NCBI GenBank assembly: GCA_937926205.1
Contig: CALEYL010000031.1
Coordinates: 1-64,000 of the forward strand
From: an uncultured Saprospiraceae bacterium
GTDB lineage: Bacteria; Bacteroidota; Bacteroidia; Chitinophagales; Saprospiraceae
Length of the DNA: 64,000 nt
Direction: 5' to 3'
Shown here: in pieces, positions 56,422-64,000 of the stretch
Layout of the letters: every line of letters starts with the position of its first letter
Position numbering within the stretch: position 1 is the first letter of the stretch
The notes under the pieces: generated by a model
What the model saw: only the letters and a program-made list of their open reading frames with translations
Told to the model about the DNA's origin: nothing
Databases searched by the model: none
Translations under genes and position numbers: made by a program

Positions 56422-57495
56422 TTATTCCCCCGCCACCTCAAAAAGTTTAACCGCAATATCCGACACCCGCTGCATGACGCCAGAGGTATTGGAAAGCACC
56501 ACAATGCTTGTTTTTTGATCCGGCAACAAAAAGAGGAAAGTCGAAGCGCCGGTTTGGGTTCCATTGTGCCCAAAAACGTTGCCGAATTTCGGGTTTTTAC
56601 CATACAGATACCACCCGAGGCCGTACGCATTCCCTTCCTCTTTGAGATGGGGATCTTCCAGCATCATGTCCAGCGTATTTTGACTGACCAGGGTGTTATT
56701 TAAAACAGCATCTCCAAACTTCAGCATGTCCGTAACGCAGGAGTAAATGCCTCCGCCGGGAATCCGATCGCTCAGGTTGGTTCGTTTGGCTGCTTTGATT
56801 TTCCCTTTTGAACTTCTGTGGTAAATTTTTGATTGGTTTGGGACTGGATGGTTAAAATATTCAATCCCGGTTTGCGTCATGCCGGCTTTGTCCCAAATGT
56901 TCGCTTTCAGATAGGTTTCATAGCTCATGCCCGATACTTTTTCAATAATTAATCCCAGAACAACGTAACCATAAGTGGTATAGTGAAACGCTTTACCCGG
57001 TTCTGAAACCAGATTCCTGTCCTGAAAAAGGGCAACAACGTCGCGAAGGCCCGCATAATTTTTGGTATTTTCCTGCTCTTTACTGGATCGGTATCCATCC
57101 AGTCCCGATGTGTGCTGCAACAGTTGTCTGGTACTTATTTTTCCTTCTTTTTTGACGGGAAAATCCGGTAAATAGGTTTGAATAGGGGCATCTAAATCCA
57201 GTTTGCCCTGCTCAAAGAGTTGCATGATGGCGATTGCAGTCATCGGTTTGGCTACAGAAGCAAGTCGGGTCAGGGAAGAAGCCTCAAAAGCTTCTTTGCT
57301 CTTTTCATCGCTTAGCCCTGCCCCACCCTGCCATTTGTGCATGCCATTCACCGAAAATCCCGCTGCAATCCCCATACATTCCCCATTTGAAACAGCGTCT
57401 TTCAACAGGCGGTCGGCAACCGGGTAAACTGAATCTTGTGCTGCGAGCGGACTAAGTCCGCAAAAAAACGCCATGGCCAATAACATACATCTCAT
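56422..57495 (-). CDS. Serine hydrolase of the beta-lactamase class C/esterase family
   Basis: 357 residues with a signal peptide (MRCMLLAMAFFCGLSPLAAQ). Catalytic Ser80-x-x-Lys83 (ASVAKPMTA). The YxN-like region is YTTYGYVVLG (Tyr-x-x-Tyr, not a perfect YxN), and the KTG position is taken by HNGTQTGA. This pattern is typical of esterase or peptidase-like members rather than true antibiotic-hydrolysing AmpC. Exported. Confidence 0.83.
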   Translation of the reverse strand: MRCMLLAMAFFCGLSPLAAQDSVYPVADRLLKDAVSNGECMGIAAGFSVNGMHKWQGGAGLSDEKSKEAFEASSLTRLASVAKPMTAIAIMQLFEQGKLDLDAPIQTYLPDFPVKKEGKISTRQLLQHTSGLDGYRSSKEQENTKNYAGLRDVVALFQDRNLVSEPGKAFHYTTYGYVVLGLIIEKVSGMSYETYLKANIWDKAGMTQTGIEYFNHPVPNQSKIYHRSSKGKIKAAKRTNLSDRIPGGGIYSCVTDMLKFGDAVLNNTLVSQNTLDMMLEDPHLKEEGNAYGLGWYLYGKNPKFGNVFGHNGTQTGASTFLFLLPDQKTSIVVLSNTSGVMQRVSDIAVKLFEVAGE

Positions 57496-57603
57496 TCCAG
57501 ATTATTTTGTTGAGTGCGCAAGATCGCCGGTCGTTTGGGATTTTCAGTCCCGGAAAGCCGGAGAAGTGTCTCGAATCATGATTTGATACAAGAATGGGGC
57601 TTT

Positions 57604-58431
57604 CTACCTGATAGAACGGATGTATTCGCCCGGAGTCATTTGGAGGCGCTTTTTGAATGCCCGGTTAAAGGTTGCTCTGGAATTGAACCCGCAGTTTTCC
57701 GAAATGCCGGTAATCGTAAGGGTTTTGTGCTGCCCGTTTTTCAGGCATTGCAACACAGCTTCAATGCGGTAATGATTGATGAAATCGTTGAAGTTTTGCC
57801 CATAGCCCTGGTTAATGGCCTGGCTGAGTACGGAGTTGTTGACACCAAGCATACCCGCCATTTTCTGCAGGGTCATCGTACTATCCAGATAGACTTCAGC
57901 GTCCATCAATTGCTGGATTTTGGGTTTCAAGCCTTCCAGATCAGTGCGTTCCGACAAACTTTTTTTCACAGTTTCCCGGGGATGCTCTGACTTAAAAAAC
58001 AACCACCTTAACAGGGCCAGTAACGGGAGAAATATCGCCAGACTGGGCAGGTAAATTACCACCACGAATTTCAAAAAATCATAATCCCCGTTGATGATTT
58101 CCGATTGATAATAAAGGTAGGAACCCAAAAGGTTTAGGGAAAAGACGAAGCCAAAAATCGCAGCTTCTTTTTCCACACGAAGCTTCAAAGAACCTGCGTA
58201 AAACCAATGCTGCAATGGAATCGAAAGGAAATAGGAAATGGCAAAGATCAGTCCGTAGCCCCCCATCACTTGTACCCGCCATTTAAGCGTCAAAATTCCG
58301 GTATCAAACGGGCCCACAAAAACCAAAAACAAGGTGATCCACAAGGCGCCAACAAGGGCGATAAGGCTGTTCTTTTTAATTTCGTGAAGGCTGCTGCAGC
58401 GCATTGGTTTACAAGTGTTATTTGATACCAT
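57604..58431 (-). CDS. Membrane-anchored AraC-family regulator
   Basis: 275 residues. Four hydrophobic helices in the first 150 residues (IALVGALWITLFLVFVG; VVIYLPSLAIFLPLLALL), then an AraC HTH pair (about 175-275: MAGMLGVNNSVLSQAINQGYGQ; ISENCGFNSRATFNRAFKK, TPGEYI). This layout is common in Bacteroidetes. The hydrolase gene 108 bp downstream is a candidate target. Confidence 0.82.
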   Translation of the reverse strand: MVSNNTCKPMRCSSLHEIKKNSLIALVGALWITLFLVFVGPFDTGILTLKWRVQVMGGYGLIFAISYFLSIPLQHWFYAGSLKLRVEKEAAIFGFVFSLNLLGSYLYYQSEIINGDYDFLKFVVVIYLPSLAIFLPLLALLRWLFFKSEHPRETVKKSLSERTDLEGLKPKIQQLMDAEVYLDSTMTLQKMAGMLGVNNSVLSQAINQGYGQNFNDFINHYRIEAVLQCLKNGQHKTLTITGISENCGFNSRATFNRAFKKRLQMTPGEYIRSIR

Positions 58432-58729
58432 CAGCGTTTAGGGAAACATTTTCCGGCAAACCAATATCCGGATTGAGTAAGATTGAGGGAGGAGACAAAT
58501 CGGAGATAAAAAACTAATTTTAAGTAATTTATCATTTATTGGTTGTAAATTAATGACGCTGCTGAGTTAAACAATTCTGCTAATCTACCAAAAAAACAGG
58601 AGTCATGTGAATTCGGGGCTAAAGTAATAGGCATCAAATCGATTCAACCCTCAGAAATAATCCATGATTCTTATGTTCATCATCTCCTTTCTTCCTACCT
58701 TTCACGACTAAAGTTGATACCTGTAAAAC

Positions 58730-60001
58730 ATGAAAATAGCACTCCTCGTGGCAGCCCTCCTTATCGTGATCGTGGCCGCCTACCTGTACTCGACAACCCA
58801 AAGCAAAAACACGTTTTTTAAAGATATCCAATATGGCCCTTTTACGGTACGGGTAACCGCCAAAACGGGTAAAACCTTCAACATGAACTACGGCATGGTC
58901 AAATCTACCACTGTCATTTACAGCATTTTGCACGAAGGCAAACCCGTCGTTTTCCCGGGCGCCTTGCAGACCAATACGGGCCTGCCGTTTTTGTGGGGCG
59001 TCTACGCATTGTCTGATGCCCCTGATCCAACCCTCGTGGCGGGAAGCCAAAGTTTGTATCTAGTTTATTTGAAAAATGGCGCGCCGGTTGTTGAACCGAT
59101 TATGGAACAGGGCTACGACTTTGCCTCGTTGCAGTTTTTAGACAGCGAAAATGGTCAACCCGGTAAATATGATGAAGTGTTCATGAAGGGGGATACAGCC
59201 GATCTGGGGACTTTAGACAGCCTGAAAGGCGGGCGTTACCTGCTGGTCAGCGAACACGCAGTACTCGACGTGCAGACCCGCAAAACCTGGCCCTTAAATA
59301 AGAACAACGAGGCTGTAGACAACTACGCTTTTCCCTCGCCGCACGGCGCGCTGGCCTTTTCACCCGACCAGAAAAGCATCGTTTTTAATGCCCAGTTTCA
59401 AAGTTGGAACACGCAAAACGAAAATTTGCCCGACTCGGAACACGCACTGGTAGCCTATAATTTTGAAAAAGACAGTGGTTATCTGGTTAAATACGACGAC
59501 ACGGATACACGCATGATCAGCACTCAGTATATTGACCAGCAATGGTTCAATACTTATTTTGAATGGAAAAATTCCCCTGAGGGTGATCGCCTGCATCTGA
59601 AAGTCCTCAAAAATCGGCCTAACTGGACCGGCAAATACGATCCGCGCGACAATTATTACACGATTTACCCCGTGAAGCCGGGGATGTTGCCTGTTTTTCT
59701 GGATTTCGTGCTGGCGCAAATGAGCTGGTCAAAAGACAATATCCTGAAAGATGAAACGGGGGAATACACGGGGCGCCGCATAAATCTTGGCGCCGGAGAC
59801 GTGAAGCTGGACATTGGTTTTCAGGAAGATGAGCAACAACTAAGCTTTAGCAAATACCTCTACGCCGACAGAACGCCGGAATACGACGTGCTGGTGAAAA
59901 AAATCGCCGATGCCTTCGATGCGGAACTCCGCAGTGGAAAACACCAGGAGCATTTTGGACGTATCATCAGCGAAACAAAGCGGATTATGGGGCTGGAATA
60001 A
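58730..60001 (+). CDS. Membrane-anchored protein of unknown function
   Basis: 423 residues: an N-terminal anchor (KIALLVAALLIVIVAAYLY) and a soluble, probably beta-rich remainder facing the periplasm (GPFTVRVTAKTGKTFN, GRYLLVSEHAVLDVQT, FSPDQKSIVFNAQFQ) that has a WD/propeller look in the middle. I do not recognise a family. Coding quality is clear: long open frame and low-ambiguity codon use. Convergent with the hydrolase that follows. Confidence 0.7.
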   Translation: MKIALLVAALLIVIVAAYLYSTTQSKNTFFKDIQYGPFTVRVTAKTGKTFNMNYGMVKSTTVIYSILHEGKPVVFPGALQTNTGLPFLWGVYALSDAPDPTLVAGSQSLYLVYLKNGAPVVEPIMEQGYDFASLQFLDSENGQPGKYDEVFMKGDTADLGTLDSLKGGRYLLVSEHAVLDVQTRKTWPLNKNNEAVDNYAFPSPHGALAFSPDQKSIVFNAQFQSWNTQNENLPDSEHALVAYNFEKDSGYLVKYDDTDTRMISTQYIDQQWFNTYFEWKNSPEGDRLHLKVLKNRPNWTGKYDPRDNYYTIYPVKPGMLPVFLDFVLAQMSWSKDNILKDETGEYTGRRINLGAGDVKLDIGFQEDEQQLSFSKYLYADRTPEYDVLVKKIADAFDAELRSGKHQEHFGRIISETKRIMGLE

Positions 60002-60033
60002 TTTTCAGCTTGCTCCGACACCACGGAAAAGAG

Positions 60034-61017
60034 TCAAAGATTCTGTTTAAACCATTCAATTGCCAGACTGCTTGCTTCGGGCAGTTTTTCCATGTACGGC
60101 GAGAAATGTTGCCCATCCATGTAAATGAGCTTTTTGGGTTCAGTCGCCTTATTGTAAACATCCAGAATCAGCTGCTCCGGTATCAATTCATCATTCCGGG
60201 CTATGATGAACAACTTTGGTATGGCACTTATGTTTTGAACATAATAGCCCGGTTCATACTCCAATTGCATTTCAAGGCTCTTGAGCGTAACCTGGTTTTC
60301 ATAGGTAGGAGCATAGTCCTTAAAGCTCTGAATAAAATCCCAGGCATTTCTGCCGGAAACGGCAGCAAATTGTTTGCTGTCATTTGTGGCTACCGGAATC
60401 CTGGCAGGCGTTTCACCTTTTACCCGGGACAACCGGTCTGCATTAAACTGCTGTACCAGAAAAGATTTCACCTCAGCGGGAAGGTTGTTTAAATAGAAAG
60501 ATCCGCTGGTAAAAGGCGTCATGGAAACCAGACATTTAACTCTGTGATCCATTGCACTCACGACAATAGCATGGCCTCCTGAATAGCTTCCTCCCCAAAC
60601 GCCTATCCTGTTCCCATCTATTTCGTCGCGGCTTTCCAAATAGCTTATGCCGTCTCTGTATGCCTGAACTTGTTGCCAGGGATCAACCTCTCCCCTTACC
60701 AGTCCGGCGCTTTCGCCAAAATTTGGATAGTCAAAAAGAAGAACAGCAAAACCTTCTTTGGAAAAATTTGAAGCGAAAAACTGGTAATTACATTCCCTGG
60801 TTCCGGAAAATCCGGGCGCCATGACAATCGCCGGAAGCTTTTTATGACTTGAATCAACCGGCAAAAACAGCCATCCTTTGATCAATAACCCGTTCGAAAG
60901 GAAACTAATATTCATTTTTGTGCTTTCAGTAAACCCTGCATTTTGTCCTAAACAAAAAGGTTCATTTCCCAGACTAAAGGAAAGAACAAGTGCCATATAG
61001 CTCATCAACGACTTCAT
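60034..61017 (-). CDS. Exported alpha/beta hydrolase (dienelactone hydrolase/Xaa-Pro type)
   Basis: 327 residues from the ATG at 61015-61017, chosen for its signal peptide (MKSLMSYMALVLSFSLG); an ATG at 61083 would add an unlikely basic leader. Nucleophile elbow is GGSYSGG with Ser in the centre; oxyanion segment MAPGFSGT; late Asp in IIARNDELIPEQ and His in MDGQHFSPY complete a triad. Substrate unknown. Confidence 0.83.
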   Translation of the reverse strand: MKSLMSYMALVLSFSLGNEPFCLGQNAGFTESTKMNISFLSNGLLIKGWLFLPVDSSHKKLPAIVMAPGFSGTRECNYQFFASNFSKEGFAVLLFDYPNFGESAGLVRGEVDPWQQVQAYRDGISYLESRDEIDGNRIGVWGGSYSGGHAIVVSAMDHRVKCLVSMTPFTSGSFYLNNLPAEVKSFLVQQFNADRLSRVKGETPARIPVATNDSKQFAAVSGRNAWDFIQSFKDYAPTYENQVTLKSLEMQLEYEPGYYVQNISAIPKLFIIARNDELIPEQLILDVYNKATEPKKLIYMDGQHFSPYMEKLPEASSLAIEWFKQNL

Positions 61018-61272
61018 GTTATATTTTTTTATGATCGTAATGAATGTCATGGATTTACTGCCGTACATCCACCGCCGCGACACATAAGAATGCAGCTTGC
61101 AAATTACTTGAGTTCTCTGATAAAAGCAAGCACGGACTCCCCGCCTGCTGGCCGGCCCGCCTACCGGTCATGGGACAGTTAAAATACCGACCAGCAATGC
61201 AGGCATACACAATAAATATGCGCAACAGAGGCTCGGCGGTTGAGGTAGTTAAAGACAAACACTAGCCGGCAC

Positions 61273-61361
61273 GGCGAAATCCCTTTTTCACCCCACATTT
61301 CGCCCGGTCAAATTTTTCATTTCGGCGAAATCTATTTGTTTTTGTATACATTTCGCCGAAA
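61273..61361. promoter_or_regulatory. Two tandem inverted repeats sharing the core GGCGAAAT
   Basis: GGCGAAAT (61273-61280) faces ATTTCGCC (61297-61304). TTTCGGCGAAAT (61320-61331) faces ATTTCGCCGAAA (61350-61361), an exact 12-bp pair. The second ends 9 bp before a small ORF. Four half-sites of one core suggest an operator for a dimeric regulator. No known family assigned. The rest of the gap (61018-61270, 61485-61628) shows nothing recognisable. Confidence 0.5.
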
Positions 61362-61370
61362 CGCACAAAT

Positions 61371-61484
61371 ATGCTAAACAATCAACTGACAGGTCAGAAA
61401 GAAGAACAAAGGATTTTGCGCAAGCCTAATCGCCCTGGGCTGGTGGAGAAGGCGATTGATTTGGAGGCGTTGTTTGAGGGGTGA
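61371..61484 (+). CDS. Possible 37-residue small protein or truncated gene
   Basis: MLNNQLTGQKEEQRILRKPN then RPGLVEKAIDLEALFEG and stop TGA. It begins 9 bp after the paired inverted repeats. It is rich in charged residues and looks protein-like. It may be the N-terminal stub of a gene whose remainder was lost, or a small real protein. Confidence 0.35.
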   Translation: MLNNQLTGQKEEQRILRKPNRPGLVEKAIDLEALFEG

Positions 61485-61628
61485 GGGGGAAAACAGCGGG
61501 TGGTCAGTTCCCAGACTCGACTTTATTTATCTTTTTATTATTTCAGCAATCCCTATTAAAACTACTTCCTTTATACCTTTGTGGGTTGGGTTTGCCGCAA
61601 ATAGGCATAGATGTATTGATGGGCGTTT

Positions 61629-62426
61629 TTACTTATTTAACAAGGCTGTACTCCCTATAATTATAATAACTAAAAGTGCTACAAACCCTAAAAATCCATT
61701 GAGCAACATTTTCCACATCTTGAACTCTGGTCCGCTTGGATTAGGGATGGGGGACAATATACTCACTCCAATCCAAGCGATTGCTCCCAGGCCCATTATG
61801 ATAGCGATGTTGGCTGTCGAAAGTCCATTTAGTGGCAATAATTTAGCGAGCAAAAAAGCCAAAAGAATTAACCCGGTTCCAATTTGATGCTTTTTAGTAA
61901 ATTTAATATTGCTTTTTACAGTTTCTGTTTGGCTTTGTGGGAACTCATTTTGCTCTTCCCGAAATGATGTCGATTTTTCTGGCGTATTCGTAGCATCTAG
62001 TATGTACTCATTTTGCTTTTCGCTTCTCCAAATAAATCCGTTATCTGCCAGTTCTTGCTCTTTTTTAGGGCTGATAAATGCAATTCCAAAATCCAATACA
62101 TTGCCATTAACAGGAACAAATCTTCTTTCCCCCACATATCCTACTTCAAAAAGTATTGGGTTCAATTCCCCTAACATTCTATCTACATCAACCGTATCTG
62201 AGTAAATGTTAACCTTGAAATAGAAAGGTGTTTCATTGATGACAAGGTCAAGTTGGTACTCCTCATCAACCTTAGTTCCGTTGAAAGAATTAAAAACAAG
62301 TACTCCATTCGTAATTTCACATGCCTTTTGAATAAGTTCAGCATAATCTGATGCTTCGTTGATACACTCTATGTCTACACCATCAAAAAATTCATTGTCA
62401 GCAATAATATTGTTAAAGCAATTCAT
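61629..62426 (-). CDS. Protein of unknown function with C-terminal membrane helices
   Basis: 265 residues. The soluble N-terminal half (about 1-130) has an acidic start and a beta-strand pattern (YQLDLVINETPFYFKVNIYSDT, GYVGERRFVPVNGNVLDFGIAFI). A linker of polar residues follows, then three helices (about 182-200, 206-225 and 242-262). No family recognised. Codon use is more A+T-rich than in neighbouring genes. Confidence 0.62.
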   Translation of the reverse strand: MNCFNNIIADNEFFDGVDIECINEASDYAELIQKACEITNGVLVFNSFNGTKVDEEYQLDLVINETPFYFKVNIYSDTVDVDRMLGELNPILFEVGYVGERRFVPVNGNVLDFGIAFISPKKEQELADNGFIWRSEKQNEYILDATNTPEKSTSFREEQNEFPQSQTETVKSNIKFTKKHQIGTGLILLAFLLAKLLPLNGLSTANIAIIMGLGAIAWIGVSILSPIPNPSGPEFKMWKMLLNGFLGFVALLVIIIIGSTALLNK

Positions 62427-62537
62427 TTCTATATTTTATTTTTTGATTTTTTTTACGCCCATCTATTGTTTCACGCAACTCCCCTATAGCCCCTATTGCG
62501 TCAAAACCCGCTTTGTCAACAGCGATTGAGCATATCC

Positions 62538-62580
62538 CAGTTGCGTAAAGCCAACCATTCCAACTGGCTTTACGAAACTG
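62538..62580. repeat. Inverted repeat in a divergent intergenic region
   Basis: CGTAAAGCCA (62544-62553) and TGGCTTTACG (62565-62574) pair exactly, and five of six flanking bases extend the stem. It lies between the divergent genes starting at 62426 and 62923, so a regulatory site is more likely than a terminator. Confidence 0.45.
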
Positions 62581-62848
62581 CTGAACCAATAAATGAGGAA
62601 AAAAGAAAAAGCATAAGGTTCATATGGTGGTTGTTTAGCTGTGTAAATGTAGCTTGAAGTTTCAGGTTTTCAGACCCTCTATTCGATTTTTATATTTGAA
62701 GTCGAATGTGCCCCAGATAGATGTAAATCATCACCCCCCAACCCCACTCTTCAAAGGCACACCCTTCCGCCGTTCCATCTCCAAATCATACGAAACCTGA
62801 ACCCGCATCCATTACTCGGCGCTGATGCCAGGAGGGCTTCTAATTTCA

Positions 62849-62869
62849 ATGCCAGCGCTACACTGGCAT
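62849..62869. other. Hairpin upstream of the GT39-like gene
   Basis: ATGCCAG-CGCTACA-CTGGCAT, 7 bp stem and 7 base loop, 53 bp before the ATG at 62923. Another GATGCCAG at 62824 could pair with the same right arm. Confidence 0.35.
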
Positions 62870-62922
62870 CCCCCCTACCACAAATTTTTCCTAACTTGCG
62901 CCCGCTTAAAAAAGATCAGTTC

Positions 62923-64000
62923 ATGAGCCAACGCAAGCAACAACCGCGCAAACCCGCAACACCAGCAGCTAAGGCGCCTGTCACGCCAAAAAAGCCGGCT
63001 GCTCCGGAAAAAGAAGACATCACCACGCCAATCGATCCCTTTTTGCGCAAGCTATTTTATGGCCTGGCAGCTGGCATGCTCCTGATCATGCTGGTCCTGG
63101 CGCCCGGCAGCGGCATCAACGCCGACGACGAATACCAGGTGGATTACTCCGAAAAACTAGTCAACTACTACAGCAGCATGGGCGCCGACACCTCCGCGCT
63201 CAATATTCCCAAAGGCAACATGCACCTGTACGGCGGCCTGTTCGACCTCACAGCGGGCGCCATCAACCACGGACTGGGGTATACTGAGTACGACGCGGGT
63301 TATCATGTCGTGCGCCACTTATTGATTGCCCTTTTCGGCTTTCTGGCGTTGTTGTTTACGGGGTTGCTGACCAAAGAAATCGGGGGATGGCGGGCAGCCA
63401 TTCTCGCGCTGTTGCTCCTGTTTTTGTCGCCGCGTTTTCTGGGCCATTCGCTGATGAACCCCAAAGACATTCCTTTCGCAGCAGGTTTTGCCATTTCACT
63501 GTACTACCTCACGCGTTTGTTGCGGGAGTTGCCGCAATGGTCATGGCGCTCAGCCTTGGGACTCACCGCAGGCATTGCCGTCGCTTTGGCAACGCGCTCC
63601 GGCGGTCTGATGCTCATTGGCTACCTTGGCTTGTTTGCCGGACTTGATTTTTTGGCGAAAGCCGCTTCAAAAAAACTGCCGAATACCGGCAATGCGCTCA
63701 TCAACTACGCTTCAGCGGTGGCTGGCATCGCCATTGCCGGGTATTTTCTGGCGGTGCTCACCTGGCCCGCAGCTTTGGTGGATCCGCTTCGGCATCCGCT
63801 GGCGTCTTTGGCTGAATTTTCCAAACTCGGCGTGCGCATCCGCGTCCTGTTTATGGGCGACAATGTGCTTTCCGACGCCACACCCTGGTATTACCCGCTG
63901 TTGTGGATCGTTAAAACCATTCCACTCGCTGCTTTGATTGGATTTGCCGGCGGCCTGATCGCCCTGCCTTTCATGCTGCGGCGATACCGGGCTTTGCCAG
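62923..64000 (+). CDS. GT39-like polytopic membrane glycosyltransferase, runs off right edge
   Basis: From the ATG at 62923 the frame stays open to the window end (359 codons seen). The N-terminus (about 1-40) is Pro/Ala/Lys-rich and cytoplasmic. Then come hydrophobic helices starting at about 48. The first periplasmic loop has NADDEYQVDY (the acidic pair near the start seen in GT-C/PMT-like enzymes) and later SLMNPKDIPFAAGFAISLYYLT, an NPKD motif typical of this family. It would transfer a sugar from a lipid carrier in the periplasm. Acceptor unknown. The C-terminus is missing. Confidence 0.78.
   Translation, partial: MSQRKQQPRKPATPAAKAPVTPKKPAAPEKEDITTPIDPFLRKLFYGLAAGMLLIMLVLAPGSGINADDEYQVDYSEKLVNYYSSMGADTSALNIPKGNMHLYGGLFDLTAGAINHGLGYTEYDAGYHVVRHLLIALFGFLALLFTGLLTKEIGGWRAAILALLLLFLSPRFLGHSLMNPKDIPFAAGFAISLYYLTRLLRELPQWSWRSALGLTAGIAVALATRSGGLMLIGYLGLFAGLDFLAKAASKKLPNTGNALINYASAVAGIAIAGYFLAVLTWPAALVDPLRHPLASLAEFSKLGVRIRVLFMGDNVLSDATPWYYPLLWIVKTIPLAALIGFAGGLIALPFMLRRYRALP

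Noticed and set aside
56422..57495. A true beta-lactamase resistance gene
   Set aside because: SxxK is present, but the YxN and KTG motifs are not canonical; esterase or peptidase-like activity is more likely.
58634..59050. 138-codon minus-strand frame at the start of the 58730-60001 gene
   Set aside because: Mostly antisense to the longer plus-strand gene, whose N-terminal membrane anchor and length are convincing; composition is that of a shadow frame.

Overview
The window looks like chromosomal DNA of a free-living Bacteroidota, most likely of the Saprospiria (Haliscomenobacter/Lewinella-like) type. Evidence: a SusC/SusD pair, hybrid two-component systems with AraC output, type IX secretion (T9SS) C-terminal domains, giant secreted repeat proteins, a TAnnTTTG-type promoter, HYC_CC_PP copper protein and 7TM-DISM receptors. 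The lineage call is inference; no rRNA or tRNA gene was seen.

Left part (1-14671): two very large minus-strand genes for surface proteins. The first (from 7075 past the left edge) has five BspA/DUF285 leucine-rich modules of about 1.25 kb followed by MopE-type Asp-rich repeats; 834 bp of two neighbouring modules are exactly identical. A methyltransferase gene lies directly upstream of it. The second (8830-14346) has three pectin-lyase-like beta-helix domains, MopE-type repeats, a lectin-like domain and a T9SS sorting domain. Upstream of each unit lies a near-identical copy of a ~128 bp leader carrying three 16-bp direct repeats at 21 and 31 bp spacing, so both surface proteins may answer to one regulator. 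The gap between them is a mosaic of inverted repeats.

Centre (14796-35007): a hybrid sensor/AraC regulator, then a catabolic cluster: lipoprotein PQQ dehydrogenase with a c-type haem, double cupin, SMP-30 lactonase, DUF4440 protein, GH51 arabinofuranosidase, RraA-like aldolase, enolase-superfamily dehydratase, BASS-family carrier, SusD and SusC. Every enzyme has an export signal (lipoprotein, Sec or Tat). Together they could make an extracytoplasmic, non-phosphorylating oxidative route from arabinan side chains to a 2-keto acid or its cleavage products. A 19-bp palindrome, AAGTGT-N7-ACACTT, sits upstream of the PQQ operon, between the divergent GH51 and RraA units, and upstream of SusC, which defines a local regulon.

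Right part (35497-64000): a small membrane protein and a methyltransferase; a five-gene copper/silver efflux operon (HYC_CC_PP protein, CusA, TolC, CopB-type ATPase, CusB); a full-length hairpin repeat; an NAD-dependent epimerase; a small T9SS cargo protein; a 7TM-DISM hybrid sensor; a fusion of a papain-like fold, VWA and TPR; an M48 protease; a beta-lactamase-family hydrolase; a membrane AraC regulator; several unknowns; and the start of a GT39-like membrane protein that runs off the right edge.
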